A stretch of 64,000 nucleotides of DNA from Rhizophagus irregularis (taxonomy: Eukaryota > Glomeromycota > Glomeromycetes > Glomerales > Glomeraceae), in assembly GCF_026210795.1 (NCBI RefSeq), contig NC_089429.1:7473001-7537000 (forward strand). Reading direction: 5' to 3'. The notes beneath the pieces are model-generated. The model had not been told where the DNA came from. It was given only the letters and a program-made list of their open reading frames with translations, and did not search any database. This document shows positions 10,807-19,360 of this stretch, one piece after another (positions within the stretch are counted from its first letter, which is position 1; the number at the start of each line of letters is the position of its first letter). The translations under genes and the position numbers were made by a program.

Positions 10807-13094
10807 ATGACTGCCCAAACTAGCACTCAAGCTCAAGTTATCCCCAAGTTCGGTGAACAGAAGAAGGCTTTTAGTATTGATGAGCTTAAACGGCTCATTA
10901 ACGCTGCAAAGAATATGAGGGATCTCAATCAAGCTAAAGGTTATCTTTGCAGTTACTTTATCCCCTGCTCCAACCCACATGGAGTCTTCATGTGGCGATC
11001 AGAAATCAAAAACCTCGAGCATATCCCCGATAAAAATATTAGTAAACTTATCCGTCCAATTACCAAAGTCTTTTACACACAATCCGAACAAGGTCCTTCA
11101 CAAAAGGTTGAATTCAATATCAACAAATGGTTTATGATCGAATATAGTACTGTATGTGTAGCTACCTGTGACCCTCAAAAATCCCATATCTTTAAACTAG
11201 GTAGCCAACTTTATCTCAATATCTTCCCAGGATTTCTCCATATCCTGCGTCCGATATCCAATTTTGAGTCTACAACCCATCAGGGCAGTTAAATTTATCT
11301 TCTCCCACATTCAGGGATATCTGGTGTTCAGGCGATTGGAATCTTACTGAGTATATCATAAAGTGGTTGGCCGGTGTGGCAGCTGGAAGGAAAATGTATT
11401 CGATTCTCTACCTGAAATCTGGACAGGGTTGGGGTAAGAGTATTATAACAGATTTCATTCAACGTAGTGTCTTAGGTACTCAACTTGTTTATAAGACCAG
11501 CGATCCTCAAACGATTCTTGGAAGTTTCAATGGGCAATTACAGGGTAAGATTCTTCTCCTCCTCGAGGAAATGCCTACAGAAAAAAGCCAGTGGAATAAT
11601 CTGTATCGATCGTTGAAGGATAAGGTAACAGGTGACATAATGGAAATCCATGAAAAATACAAGACGCCAACACATTACAAAAACTTTATATCCACTATTG
11701 TACTCACCAATGAAAATGCTCTCAGAGTGGAGAATGACGATAGGCGCACAGTGTTCTTGGATGTGTCACCATCCCGCAAGGGAGACCTTAACTACTTTAA
11801 GAAACTCAGTGATGCTATGAAATACCCAGGCGCCAGTGAGGCATTCTATGCTTACTTGAGAGCCATTGCAGACACTTACCCAGACTTCAATGGGAATCCA
11901 CCACCTATGACAACATCTAAGCAGGATCACATCATATCAACTCTCCCACCCCTATTTCAATTCATAAAGGACACTTACCTCATAGTAAAAAATCATATAA
12001 CCGACCTACCTGTTCAAGAATTTTATAGGGTATATACTTCATACTGTGAAACTCATTGCATTACACCCCTATCAAAGATAAACGCTTCTAGAATCCTATC
12101 AAATGAGTTGGGTATAAATAGCAGAAAAATACGTGTAGGTAAGGCAACACCACGAGTTTACAGCATATCCAGGGAGGACCTTTACAAAAAGTTTCTCACC
12201 AAAAAATGGATCCACGAAACAGATGAAATCAATATAGAAGGAATAGATGTAGAAACTCCTGAGAAGCCCGCATCTGATCCCAAAGCCTTGGAAAAGTTCT
12301 TGGCAAATATATATAGCATTCCTGCTAATAATTCACAAGATGTACAAGAGAAACCTGCTGAGGAAAAACCCGCTCCTGTCAAGAAAAAGCCTACTGAAGA
12401 GAAATCTGCACTTGTAGTTCCCAAAAAGACTTCACCACCAGTACCACCCAAACCCGATTCCTTGAAGGTAAAACCCGCACCTGTCATCAATGAGGATCCT
12501 ATTCCTGAAGAATCTCCAGCTCCTATAGAGTCAGATACTGATGAACCTATAGATAGCTTTTCGGACTGTTATCTATCTGATGAGGAACCTGATCAAGAAA
12601 ATGAACCGCCTGCTGAGGAACCTGCATTTAAAGCTGATGATGACTACGACATTTTAGATGACTTGCTATCTGACTCAGATTTTACAACTGTGAACCCAGC
12701 TCCTGAACAACAACCCGAGTCTCCCGCAGAATTTTCTGCATCTGTTACTAAGCCTGACCCAGAACCGGCTCCTGAAGAGCAACCTATCCCAGAACCTGAC
12801 ACAGAACTAGAAGTTGACTGGGACCCTGAACCAAAGGAAGGTACTCGAGCACACTGGGCTTGGCATGAAAGGCACCGATGGGATCGTAAGCCATGGGTCA
12901 AGAATTCAAAGGACCAGGTCTTCAATAATCTCTACAATACAGGTAAGGATTTATGGGCTAAGTACCAAGACGTGTCAGACGACTATGACTGGGAAATACT
13001 CGCATTTGAAGTAGAGGAATGTCCCACAACACGTATTGAGGACGAGTATCAGTACTACCTTAGGGAGGTAGTAGACCACTTCAGGACTGGATAG
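10807..13094 (+). CDS. superfamily 3 helicase (D5/virophage-type), one frameshift
   Basis: Replicative helicase that would unwind element DNA for the element-encoded polymerase. The first frame (10807-11292) includes a LYLNIFPGF block, typical just before the ATPase core. The second frame (open through 11367-13094) has Walker A GQGWGKS, Walker B LLLLEEMP and the SF3 motif C region TIVLTNEN, with an arginine-rich DDRRTVF block after it. A winged-helix-like C-terminal domain follows (VQEFYRVYTSYCETH...). Then comes a long Pro/Glu/Lys/Asp-rich tail (roughly residues 300-490 of the second frame) and a Trp-rich end. The frame change lies between 11262 and 11291. It may be a mutation or assembly error; the reading continues smoothly with GDWNLTEYIIKWLAG ahead of Walker A. 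No primase domain was seen. Confidence 0.9.
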
Positions 13095-13100
13095 AATATA

Positions 13101-13361
13101 ATGGGTACTTCACCTAAAACACCTAGCCGTAAAGAACTCGCAGATCTAATAAGAGCATATAAGGAGGATCATGATGCCGAGATTATCCCTACCACCTCCG
13201 GTTATGAAACTATGAAGATGAATAAGGGTAAAGCGCGAGAAATCCCCGAGGAATGTCCAAAAACTGATATGGAACGTGAATGGGAAGCCGCCAATGGAAT
13301 TGTTGACGACTGGGATGAAGAGGATCTTGATCGTGTATGCAGCAAGATTGACTCCTTTTAA
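13101..13361 (+). CDS. small acidic protein, unknown
   Basis: 86 aa starting 6 nt after the helicase stop on the same strand. Basic N-terminus (TPSRKELADLIRAYKEDHD) and acidic C-terminus with Trp and Asp/Glu clusters (REWEAANGIVDDWDEEDL). No domain recognised. Its very short gap to the helicase gene suggests co-expression, or that it is a detached C-terminal part of that acidic tail. No zinc-binding or membrane segment. Confidence 0.55.
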   Translation: MGTSPKTPSRKELADLIRAYKEDHDAEIIPTTSGYETMKMNKGKAREIPEECPKTDMEREWEAANGIVDDWDEEDLDRVCSKIDSF

Positions 13362-13416
13362 TAAGATAAGTACTTCTTAGTTATCTTATATTTTTTGTAT
13401 AAAAAACCTATATTAC

Positions 13417-13425
13417 AACTGAACA
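13417..13425 (+). promoter_or_regulatory. AATTGAAGA-like upstream motif (AACTGAACA)
   Basis: One mismatch to the copy at 10167-10175; 28 nt before the polymerase start codon at 13445. Inferred promoter element. Confidence 0.3.
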
Positions 13426-13444
13426 CAATTCATAAATACATTAA

Positions 13445-15574
13445 ATGGTTTATTCAGAGATTGTCCGTGCTTTACCTACAAGACCGGATATCAAAGAATT
13501 ACAGTATTCAGGTGCAAGATTTTCCAGAGGAGCAATAGCAAGACTTGGACAGCGACTCCAATCGGTATCCGACACATAAATTTCAGATTCTGCTCCCCTA
13601 TGAAAACTGGAAACCCGGTGGATGGACATCAGGAAACCAACCAGCCAGCCTCTTCTCACTCTTGGACCACTACGACGAAGCACAACTACCGGATGACGCA
13701 GACCCTGATTATTTTGAACGATTCATAATTTATGTGAGAGATGCCCCACCGGTTGCAGGGGGTTGCAACGGGGAGCTAAATGATTGCCTGTATGAATGCC
13801 TGAAATATATCTACGGCACATTCTCTAAAATGCCAAAGTCAATCGAAAAGCCCGAGTATATCAAAAAGGCATTAGGTCTCAATCGTGATGCTCCAGTTCC
13901 AGTCTCATATATGGATAAGGTTGAACAACTTGCAGGAAGCCTTGCACTTAATATTGTAGGGGATTCCACTCGAATTTCTAAGAGCAAATCTGACAGATGT
14001 GCAACACTTATTTTGTCTGAAGGCCACTACTCTCTTGCACTGAATCCCGGAAGTAAGGTTGCTTGTCTAAACCTCTTCAAAATCCTACGATTAGTTTCGT
14101 CAAAATTTTACTATAGATTTATTATAGTTTCGGCAGAGTTTCGGCAGTTTCGGCATTTATAATAAGTTTCGGCAGTTTCGCCTTTCTCCAAAGTTTCGCC
14201 AGTTTTTTAATATAACTTTAATATAGTTTCGGCAGAATTTCGCTTTTCGGCGAAACGCCATCTTGCCTAAACCCCTAGGTTTCGGCAAGCAACCTTACCC
14301 GGAAGACTCCACCCTAGCAAATTAGATAGAAAACAAAAGTCTCCCTTTGTTTATCGTGAAGATGGGGTTAATAATGTAGTAACAATATACAATGGTAAGA
14401 CAGTTAAGTCTCTTACAGTTGGACAGTTTCAGAAAGGTAAGAACTCTGATAGTTACTCCTTCATCCCTATCGAGAAGAATTGTAAAACTGGAATATATGA
14501 AACACTTGAGGAAACATACCAGAGGATCCATGAAGAGCGGGATTCCTTCCTACAGGCTACAAAGAAGTTCGGTCTAGGAATCGACTTATCTTACCACAAC
14601 TGGTCGTACAAGAGAACTGCACTCTGGCTTTTGAACGGTTTAGTGTAGGGGTTCCAGCCAATGATCCTCTTGACCCAGTCGAAGCAGAGTGGATAAGTGA
14701 TGCAATGATGGGAGGTCTTATCTGGGCAGACAATGAATGGAAGGGTTATGGAAGGCAATACGACGTGACAAGTTTATATCCAAGTATTCAGCAATCAAAT
14801 GCAAACTTTCCAATCCGACAAGGTAAGTTTCAAATACTCAAAGACTTTGTAGACCATAGAGGTTATGCCTTGTATGGATTATTTCGTGCTAGCTTCCAGG
14901 GAGCGCCCAAGGGCAAGGTAAGTGGTAATGACATTCTCTTCCGACAGAATAAGAGGGGAGTCTATACATTTATTGACTTACAACGAGCAAAGAAACTTGG
15001 ACTCGATATACAGTTAATCCAGGATGGAAAGCCAAATGCCTTGATATATGACAGAGAAGCAAGAATTCCTGGGACTGTAATATTTGGTGAGTATGTCCAC
15101 TTTCTCTTCAATATAAAGAACCAGGGTGGCGTGGCCGGTCGTGTTGCAAAGAGAGTTCTCAATACACTATGGGGAGCACTCTGCCAGAGGAAACGCAATT
15201 ACAAGACACTCACTACAGATCAAACAGATCCATTCAAGTTTCCAGAAGGCCACACACTTGACTCCATCGTACCAGTAGGATCTGACCAGTGGCGATTCCA
15301 GTTCACAAACCCAGGTAGTCCCTTCAAGGGTGAGTATCCTAGGATCGCTCCATTCTTATTAGCACATGGACGGAAGACGACTTCAGAGTTATTAGAACCA
15401 TATAAGGATAAAGTACGACGCATCCATACAGATGGATTTATTCTAGAGGAACAGCCGAGTAGTCCTACACTTATCACTTGTCCAGAAAATGCATCCAAAG
15501 CATTGAAAGCTCTCAAGTTTGAAACCGCAGGATACTGCCATGTGAAAAATGCAAACAAGGTTATCTGGACATGA
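13445..15574 (+). pseudogene. family B DNA polymerase (protein-primed type), interrupted
   Basis: Element replicase. The last open part (14705-15574) has polymerase motif A YDVTSLYPSI, motif B KRVLNTLWGALCQRK and motif C RIHTDGFIL, holding the two catalytic aspartates. Upstream pieces lie in three frames: from ATG 13445, then 13545-14053, then 14298-14645. Frame changes lie near 13550 and 14630, and a 244-bp MITE is inserted at 14054. The N-terminal part has GELNDCLYECLKYIYG and, about 85 residues later, EGHYSLAL, resembling the Cys and His blocks of OTU-like cysteine proteases. I see no 3'-5' exonuclease motifs. The core call is strong; the N-terminal domain is tentative. Confidence 0.9.
14054..14297. 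mobile_element. hAT-type MITE inside the polymerase gene
   Basis: A 244-bp insertion with ends TAAGGTTGCTTGTCTAAACCT and AGGTTTCGGCAAGCAACCTTA (two mismatches between ends), flanked by a perfect 8-bp duplication CCCGGAAG (14046-14053, 14298-14305). The interior is rich in GTTTCGGCAG repeats. Without it the polymerase frame reads on directly, so the insertion postdates arrival of the Polinton-like element. Confidence 0.92.
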
Positions 15575-15638
15575 TTGCCAAGAATGCGGTTGGGTTTACA
15601 GTAGGTATATATATTTTTTCTTGCTTGAATGTAAAGTC

Positions 15639-15648
15639 AATTTGAAGA
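15639..15648 (+). promoter_or_regulatory. AATTGAAGA-like upstream motif (AATTTGAAGA)
   Basis: One extra T relative to the other copies; 49 nt before the ATG at 15688. Inferred promoter element. Confidence 0.35.
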
Positions 15649-15687
15649 TTCCTATTTATTACAAAGTACAAAAAAGTATAAGGAATC

Positions 15688-16158
15688 ATGTCAACATATA
15701 CCGAATTAGCAAGCATTATTAACAGCACTGACAGCATTAGTGATAAAGTTATTTATGATGCATCACACAATCAGTTCACCATTGTCTCTGATGAAACTGT
15801 CCTCAAGATTATCCGTGCATTAAAAGACACTATAGTAGTCGCATTAGTATCTGGGTTTAGCAAAACCAGCTACCTTGTCCAGGATCATGTGAAGTATATT
15901 AAGCGAATCCAGACGGCAAATTCTCCTGTATCATATGTGAAGTTCGTGGCCAGAAAACTCTTCCCAGATAATGCGGCATATACTGCTAAGATAGCAAAAA
16001 TCCGTGAATCATACAAGAATAAACAAGCTCTCCTAGATAAGCTTGAGGTCCTCTTCGAATTGTATTATAATGCGACTAAGGACTTATCAACCGGTCCCCC
16101 AAAGCGAGCTATTACTAAAAACGAGGCTGAGAAAACCTTAGCAGAACTTCTTGCATAA
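15688..16158 (+). CDS. unknown 156-aa protein of the Polinton-like element
   Basis: Intact frame with a start codon 49 nt after an AATTTGAAGA motif. N-terminal half is mixed alpha/beta (KVIYDASHNQFTIVSDETVLKII). The C-terminal half is Lys-rich and mostly helical (YTAKIAKIRESYKNKQALLDKL). No Cys pairs, no signal peptide, no membrane segment. I do not recognise the family. Its place between polymerase and the second F-box-like gene makes it a candidate replication or structural accessory protein, but nothing in the sequence decides this. Confidence 0.6.
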   Translation: MSTYTELASIINSTDSISDKVIYDASHNQFTIVSDETVLKIIRALKDTIVVALVSGFSKTSYLVQDHVKYIKRIQTANSPVSYVKFVARKLFPDNAAYTAKIAKIRESYKNKQALLDKLEVLFELYYNATKDLSTGPPKRAITKNEAEKTLAELLA

Positions 16159-16215
16159 GCGGCTCCTGTACGAATTTAGTTTATATTTTTTATCCATTTG
16201 TAATGGGCATACAGT

Positions 16216-16224
16216 AATTGAAGA
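16216..16224 (+). promoter_or_regulatory. AATTGAAGA upstream motif
   Basis: Exact copy of AATTGAAGA, 36 nt before the ATG at 16252. A following GTATAAGTAACATAACAT stretch resembles the sequence ahead of the 10213 gene (CCATAAGTAACCTATAAG), so the two F-box-like genes share a wider upstream block. Confidence 0.5.
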
Positions 16225-16251
16225 TGGCTATAGTATAAGTAACATAACATC

Positions 16252-16599
16252 ATGTTGGACCGATTACCAGTAGAAATAGTTGAACGCATTGTTGCAAAGA
16301 TCCCAGATACTGACCTTATTGCAGCGAGTAAAGTAGATAGTATGTGGTGGCAGGAGGTTCGTCAAGAAGCATATAAGAGATGGAAAAATTACGCTACTAC
16401 AATTGGGCATGTCCAAGCTCTTGGAAAGCCGTTTGAAAAAGGGAATATTGACTGGATATCATTTGAAGATGTAAACGACTTCTATAAAAGATGGATAGAC
16501 CGCCTCACCGAGGATCAGCTTTATATTATGGAGAAAATGCTTAGGAATGGGATGGTCGTGGACCCCCGAGAGGGAAACCATAGAGCATGCATTAAGTAA
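16252..16599 (+). CDS. F-box-like small protein 2
   Basis: 115 aa. Starts MLDRLPVEIVERIVAKIPDT and continues to SKVDSMWWQEV, a clear F-box pattern (LP-x-E-hydrophobic, I-x-x-x-I, then S-x-x-W). The C-terminal half holds YKRWKNYATTIG and FKRW-like helical segments but no WD40 or leucine-rich repeats. Upstream sequence is shared with the first F-box-like gene at 10213, and lengths are similar, so the pair may have arisen by duplication within the element. Possible role: recruiting host SCF ubiquitin ligase; this is inference. Confidence 0.65.
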   Translation: MLDRLPVEIVERIVAKIPDTDLIAASKVDSMWWQEVRQEAYKRWKNYATTIGHVQALGKPFEKGNIDWISFEDVNDFYKRWIDRLTEDQLYIMEKMLRNGMVVDPREGNHRACIK

Positions 16600-16677
16600 A
16601 CAAAGATGGGGAGGCGACCCTTGGGGACTGAACTGGGAGTGGAATGAATGGACTCAACAGGAGTAGCTTATTTATCG

Positions 16678-16875
16678 GGTATCCTCATATTTCTTGACAA
16701 GGACTGATGACCATGTAACCTTATCATCAGGTATCCTTGCATTTTTTCGACAAGGATTGATGACCATGTAACCTTATCATCAGGTATCCTTGCATTTTTT
16801 AATAAGGATTGATGACCATGTAACCTTGTCATCAGGTATCCTTGCATTTTTTAATAAGGACTGATGACCGTGTCA
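16678..16875. repeat. 52-53 bp tandem repeat, about 3.8 copies
   Basis: Unit begins GGTATCCTTGCATTTTTT and includes AAGGATTGATGACCATGTAAC. Each unit contains two inverted pairs, ATCCTT...AAGGAT and GATGA...TCATC, so each can fold into two small hairpins. It lies between the F-box-like gene and the AATTGAAGA motif at 16889. Copies differ by a few bases and one indel. A role in replication or transcription control is possible but not shown. Confidence 0.85.
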
Positions 16876-16888
16876 CTTGGTTATTGTA

Positions 16889-16897
16889 AATTGAAGA
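16889..16897 (+). promoter_or_regulatory. AATTGAAGA upstream motif
   Basis: Exact copy, 46 nt before the ATG at 16935, directly after the tandem repeat. Confidence 0.5.
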
Positions 16898-16934
16898 AAA
16901 CTATTAGGTATGTAGACACGTACAGAAAAAAGAC

Positions 16935-17516
16935 ATGTCTTACCCTTATATAGCTAACCCTATAACTGGACGTCCAATTATTATCGGTGGAGATACCTTT
17001 AATCGAATAGTTATGGAATCCCATGATTATATTGATGGAAGGCTTGTCCGTAGACAAACTGTACCTCCACCTGAAGAGCAACCTGTATATTTAAATACAG
17101 ATACAGGACGTTATGTTCGACGTGGTACTAGAACATATTATAGACTGATTGAGAGTGACTATGAGGTAGTTGAGGATTACTACCTTGTCCATTATGAAGA
17201 AGAGGCGCTCATAGAGGAAATCATTAATGAAACACGCTATAATGAGGAAAATCTTGATGGGCAGCGGTTAACTTTCAATGATATACAACAAATCAGAACT
17301 GCTATTCAGGCTGACCAAGATGAATATGATGATTTTATCTTACAGCAAGATACGACTAACGGAACACCTTCCTCCGGTCCTTCCAGTCGTCCACGAACTT
17401 TGGAGGACCATACCCCGAGACTTGCAGAGCTTAATATTGAGTTGTGTAGGGAATGTCTCATGCCTGTAAGCCCAAGTGACTTAACGGACAAGTTGTGCAA
17501 GGACTGCTCCGAATAG
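16935..17516 (+). CDS. NP-x-TGR-motif protein with C-terminal zinc ribbon
   Basis: 193 aa. The N-terminus reads IANPITGRPIIIGGDTFNRI, close to the NP-x-T-G-R-x-I motif widespread in large DNA viruses (2-cysteine-adaptor-like and related short domains). A middle acidic region with many Tyr follows, then a Ser/Pro linker. The C-terminus is CRECLMPVSPSDLTDKLCKDC, two CxxC pairs likely binding zinc. It could be an adaptor or structural protein that binds partners. The function is unknown; the motif match is by eye. The next gene starts 45 nt downstream on the same strand. Confidence 0.6.
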   Translation: MSYPYIANPITGRPIIIGGDTFNRIVMESHDYIDGRLVRRQTVPPPEEQPVYLNTDTGRYVRRGTRTYYRLIESDYEVVEDYYLVHYEEEALIEEIINETRYNEENLDGQRLTFNDIQQIRTAIQADQDEYDDFILQQDTTNGTPSSGPSSRPRTLEDHTPRLAELNIELCRECLMPVSPSDLTDKLCKDCSE

Positions 17517-17561
17517 TTACTTAATTTTGAATAATTCTTTTTTACATAAAGAAAGATAGCC

Positions 17562-18122
17562 ATGTCAACATCAATCGTAATAAACCAGTGCCAAAACTGT
17601 GGAGTAGTCACTCCAAAAACAGCATATAGAGGATTATCCAGTGTATTATACAGACAGATTATAAAGAAGATTAGTGATGAGAATGACCCTCTACAAGCCT
17701 TGGGACTTACTAGGGATAAGTTAGTTCAGATCATTCGTCGGGGAAGTAATGTGGACTTTACAAAATTGTTTACACAAAAACTGGATATGAATATTATGGA
17801 TGGAGAGCCATATGAAGATATTAGGAAGTGGCTTCTCGAACAGCTTATAGCCATAGGTTATGACAGTGGAGAAATTGCTTTATATCAATTTCTAAGGGAT
17901 ACATATCCAGATGGTATTGACGAGCCTTTCACTACATTCTATGAGAACTATGTAAATCATATAAGTAATCCAATGACTAAGAACTTTGCTTCTCGTGCTT
18001 TAGGAGCAATAGGGTTGAAGGCTAAGATGTTAAGGATTGACTTTGAAGGCCGTAAAAAAAGTGCTATGATTCTTAGAGCTTCTGCAGACGAATTACTTGA
18101 TATTCTCACAAGATACTATTAA
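17562..18122 (+). CDS. CxxC plus winged-helix-like protein, unknown
   Basis: 186 aa. Begins with one CxxC (INQCQNCGVVTPKTAYRG). The C-terminal about 65 residues (FYENYVNHISNPMTKNFASRALGAIG...) resemble by eye the winged-helix-like domain after the ATPase core of this element's helicase (FYRVYTSYCETHCITPLSKINASRIL). Both share the FY-x-x-Y-x-x-H/C...AS+-x-L-x-x-x-(L)G order. This suggests a DNA-binding module duplicated within the element. It overlaps the 3' end of the convergent ATPase gene by 17 nt. Confidence 0.6.
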   Translation: MSTSIVINQCQNCGVVTPKTAYRGLSSVLYRQIIKKISDENDPLQALGLTRDKLVQIIRRGSNVDFTKLFTQKLDMNIMDGEPYEDIRKWLLEQLIAIGYDSGEIALYQFLRDTYPDGIDEPFTTFYENYVNHISNPMTKNFASRALGAIGLKAKMLRIDFEGRKKSAMILRASADELLDILTRYY

Positions 18123-19329
18123 TCCCTACTTGTAATGCTCGACGGTTCATATGGCTCTTAGAAAAGATTTGTAGAAGGACTTCAATACCTTCTATTATTT
18201 GTTTATTATCCAGAGGGTGACTAGACTTCAGGGCTTCATATCGGGAGAATAACTCCTTCACATTCTCAGTTTTCAGAGTTTCAGTCGTTGCAGTCCTACC
18301 CTGTACTTTTGCTAAGAAATCCTGAAAGTCAGCTCCTAGGGTCTTACCAGAGAGTCCATAAGCTTCCCGAAAGACATATTTAATCCAGGTATCTGTATTC
18401 TTGGCTAAGACACCAGGTACAAGTAAATGTTGACGTTCTTTAGGGGATGGAAATACCCGAGCAAATTCAATCAAGTGTCCACCTTTTTTTGCTTCAAATA
18501 CAGCTTTCTGACCATAGGGACTAAACTTGGATCGAACTGTGATTGAACTGGGTTCAGACTGAGATCGAACTGGGTTCAAACTTGGATCAAACTGAGATTG
18601 AACTGAGATCGAACTAGGATTGAACTGAGATTGCTCTGTGATCGAACTGAGACTAGTATCCCATCTTACTCGAATGGACAGTGGATCACTTTTGGACCGT
18701 CTAAGATCAAACACTACAAATTCACGTTGCAGAGTAAGATCATCAATTACTGGTGCTAATGACTCTGATTCTTTTGTATATAGGCGGATGATTCTCTTGG
18801 TATCTGTAAGGCTCCCATGACCTCCATGCAGTGAGATGTAGTTAACATTTTCTCGAATAGCCTTAGGAATGGCAAAGAATCTTTGGGCTACATAAATACA
18901 TGAAATATTTTTGTGTCGTCCATGTGTAAAGTAACCAGTGATGAGATCCTGGATTTTTTTAGGTGCATCCATCAGATCCTCGAAGATTACCACAGTAGCT
19001 TGAGTAGGGTCGAAGGAGTCAATCTCTGGAATCTCACTATGGGTTACTGCAGTGAATGGGATCTTCTCCTCTTCGAAAAAATCATGTACAACTGCCCACT
19101 TCGGCTCGTCAAGATATCTGCCAACTAAAAGTACTGCATCACATAGTACATACCGATTACCATCCTCCTTTGCTTTCTTGTCACCCATTAACAAATTAAT
19201 GATCATAGTTGTCTTACCTGAGTCTGAGCTACCTGCTACGGCTAATCGAAAGGGCCATGATGGAGCAAACTCATTGCCTTGTCTTGAGTCGGTCGTGTAC
19301 TCGTCCAAATTGTATACATAAAGATCCAT
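18106..19329 (-). CDS. A32/FtsK-HerA-like DNA packaging ATPase
   Basis: 407 aa. Family hallmark of Polintons, virophages and nucleocytoplasmic DNA viruses, where it pumps DNA into capsids. Walker A GSSDSGKTT near residue 35, Walker B VVIFEDLMD near 120, and the downstream block YVAQRFFAIPKAIREN matching the Gln/Arg sensor region. A Ser/Gln/Pro repeat (QSQFNPSS-like, about four copies of 10-11 residues) is inserted near residues 228-270, after the ATPase core. The C-terminal 110 residues are unassigned. It is intact here, unlike polymerase and helicase. Minus strand, convergent with the gene at 17562; its start is 31 nt from the divergent coiled-coil gene. Confidence 0.92.
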   Translation of the reverse strand: MDLYVYNLDEYTTDSRQGNEFAPSWPFRLAVAGSSDSGKTTMIINLLMGDKKAKEDGNRYVLCDAVLLVGRYLDEPKWAVVHDFFEEEKIPFTAVTHSEIPEIDSFDPTQATVVIFEDLMDAPKKIQDLITGYFTHGRHKNISCIYVAQRFFAIPKAIRENVNYISLHGGHGSLTDTKRIIRLYTKESESLAPVIDDLTLQREFVVFDLRRSKSDPLSIRVRWDTSLSSITEQSQFNPSSISVQSQFDPSLNPVRSQSEPSSITVRSKFSPYGQKAVFEAKKGGHLIEFARVFPSPKERQHLLVPGVLAKNTDTWIKYVFREAYGLSGKTLGADFQDFLAKVQGRTATTETLKTENVKELFSRYEALKSSHPLDNKQIIEGIEVLLQIFSKSHMNRRALQVGINSIL

Positions 19330-19360
19330 TTGAATTTTATTCTAACTTAGTTTAAATACT

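Noticed and set aside
12182-12925. Gly/Ser-rich minus-strand frames opposite the helicase tail
   Set aside because: Complement of the Pro/Glu-rich low-complexity tail of the helicase; no independent signal.
14322-14577. Short open frames on both strands within the polymerase gene
   Set aside because: They are shadow frames of the polymerase coding sequence between the MITE and the 14630 frame change.
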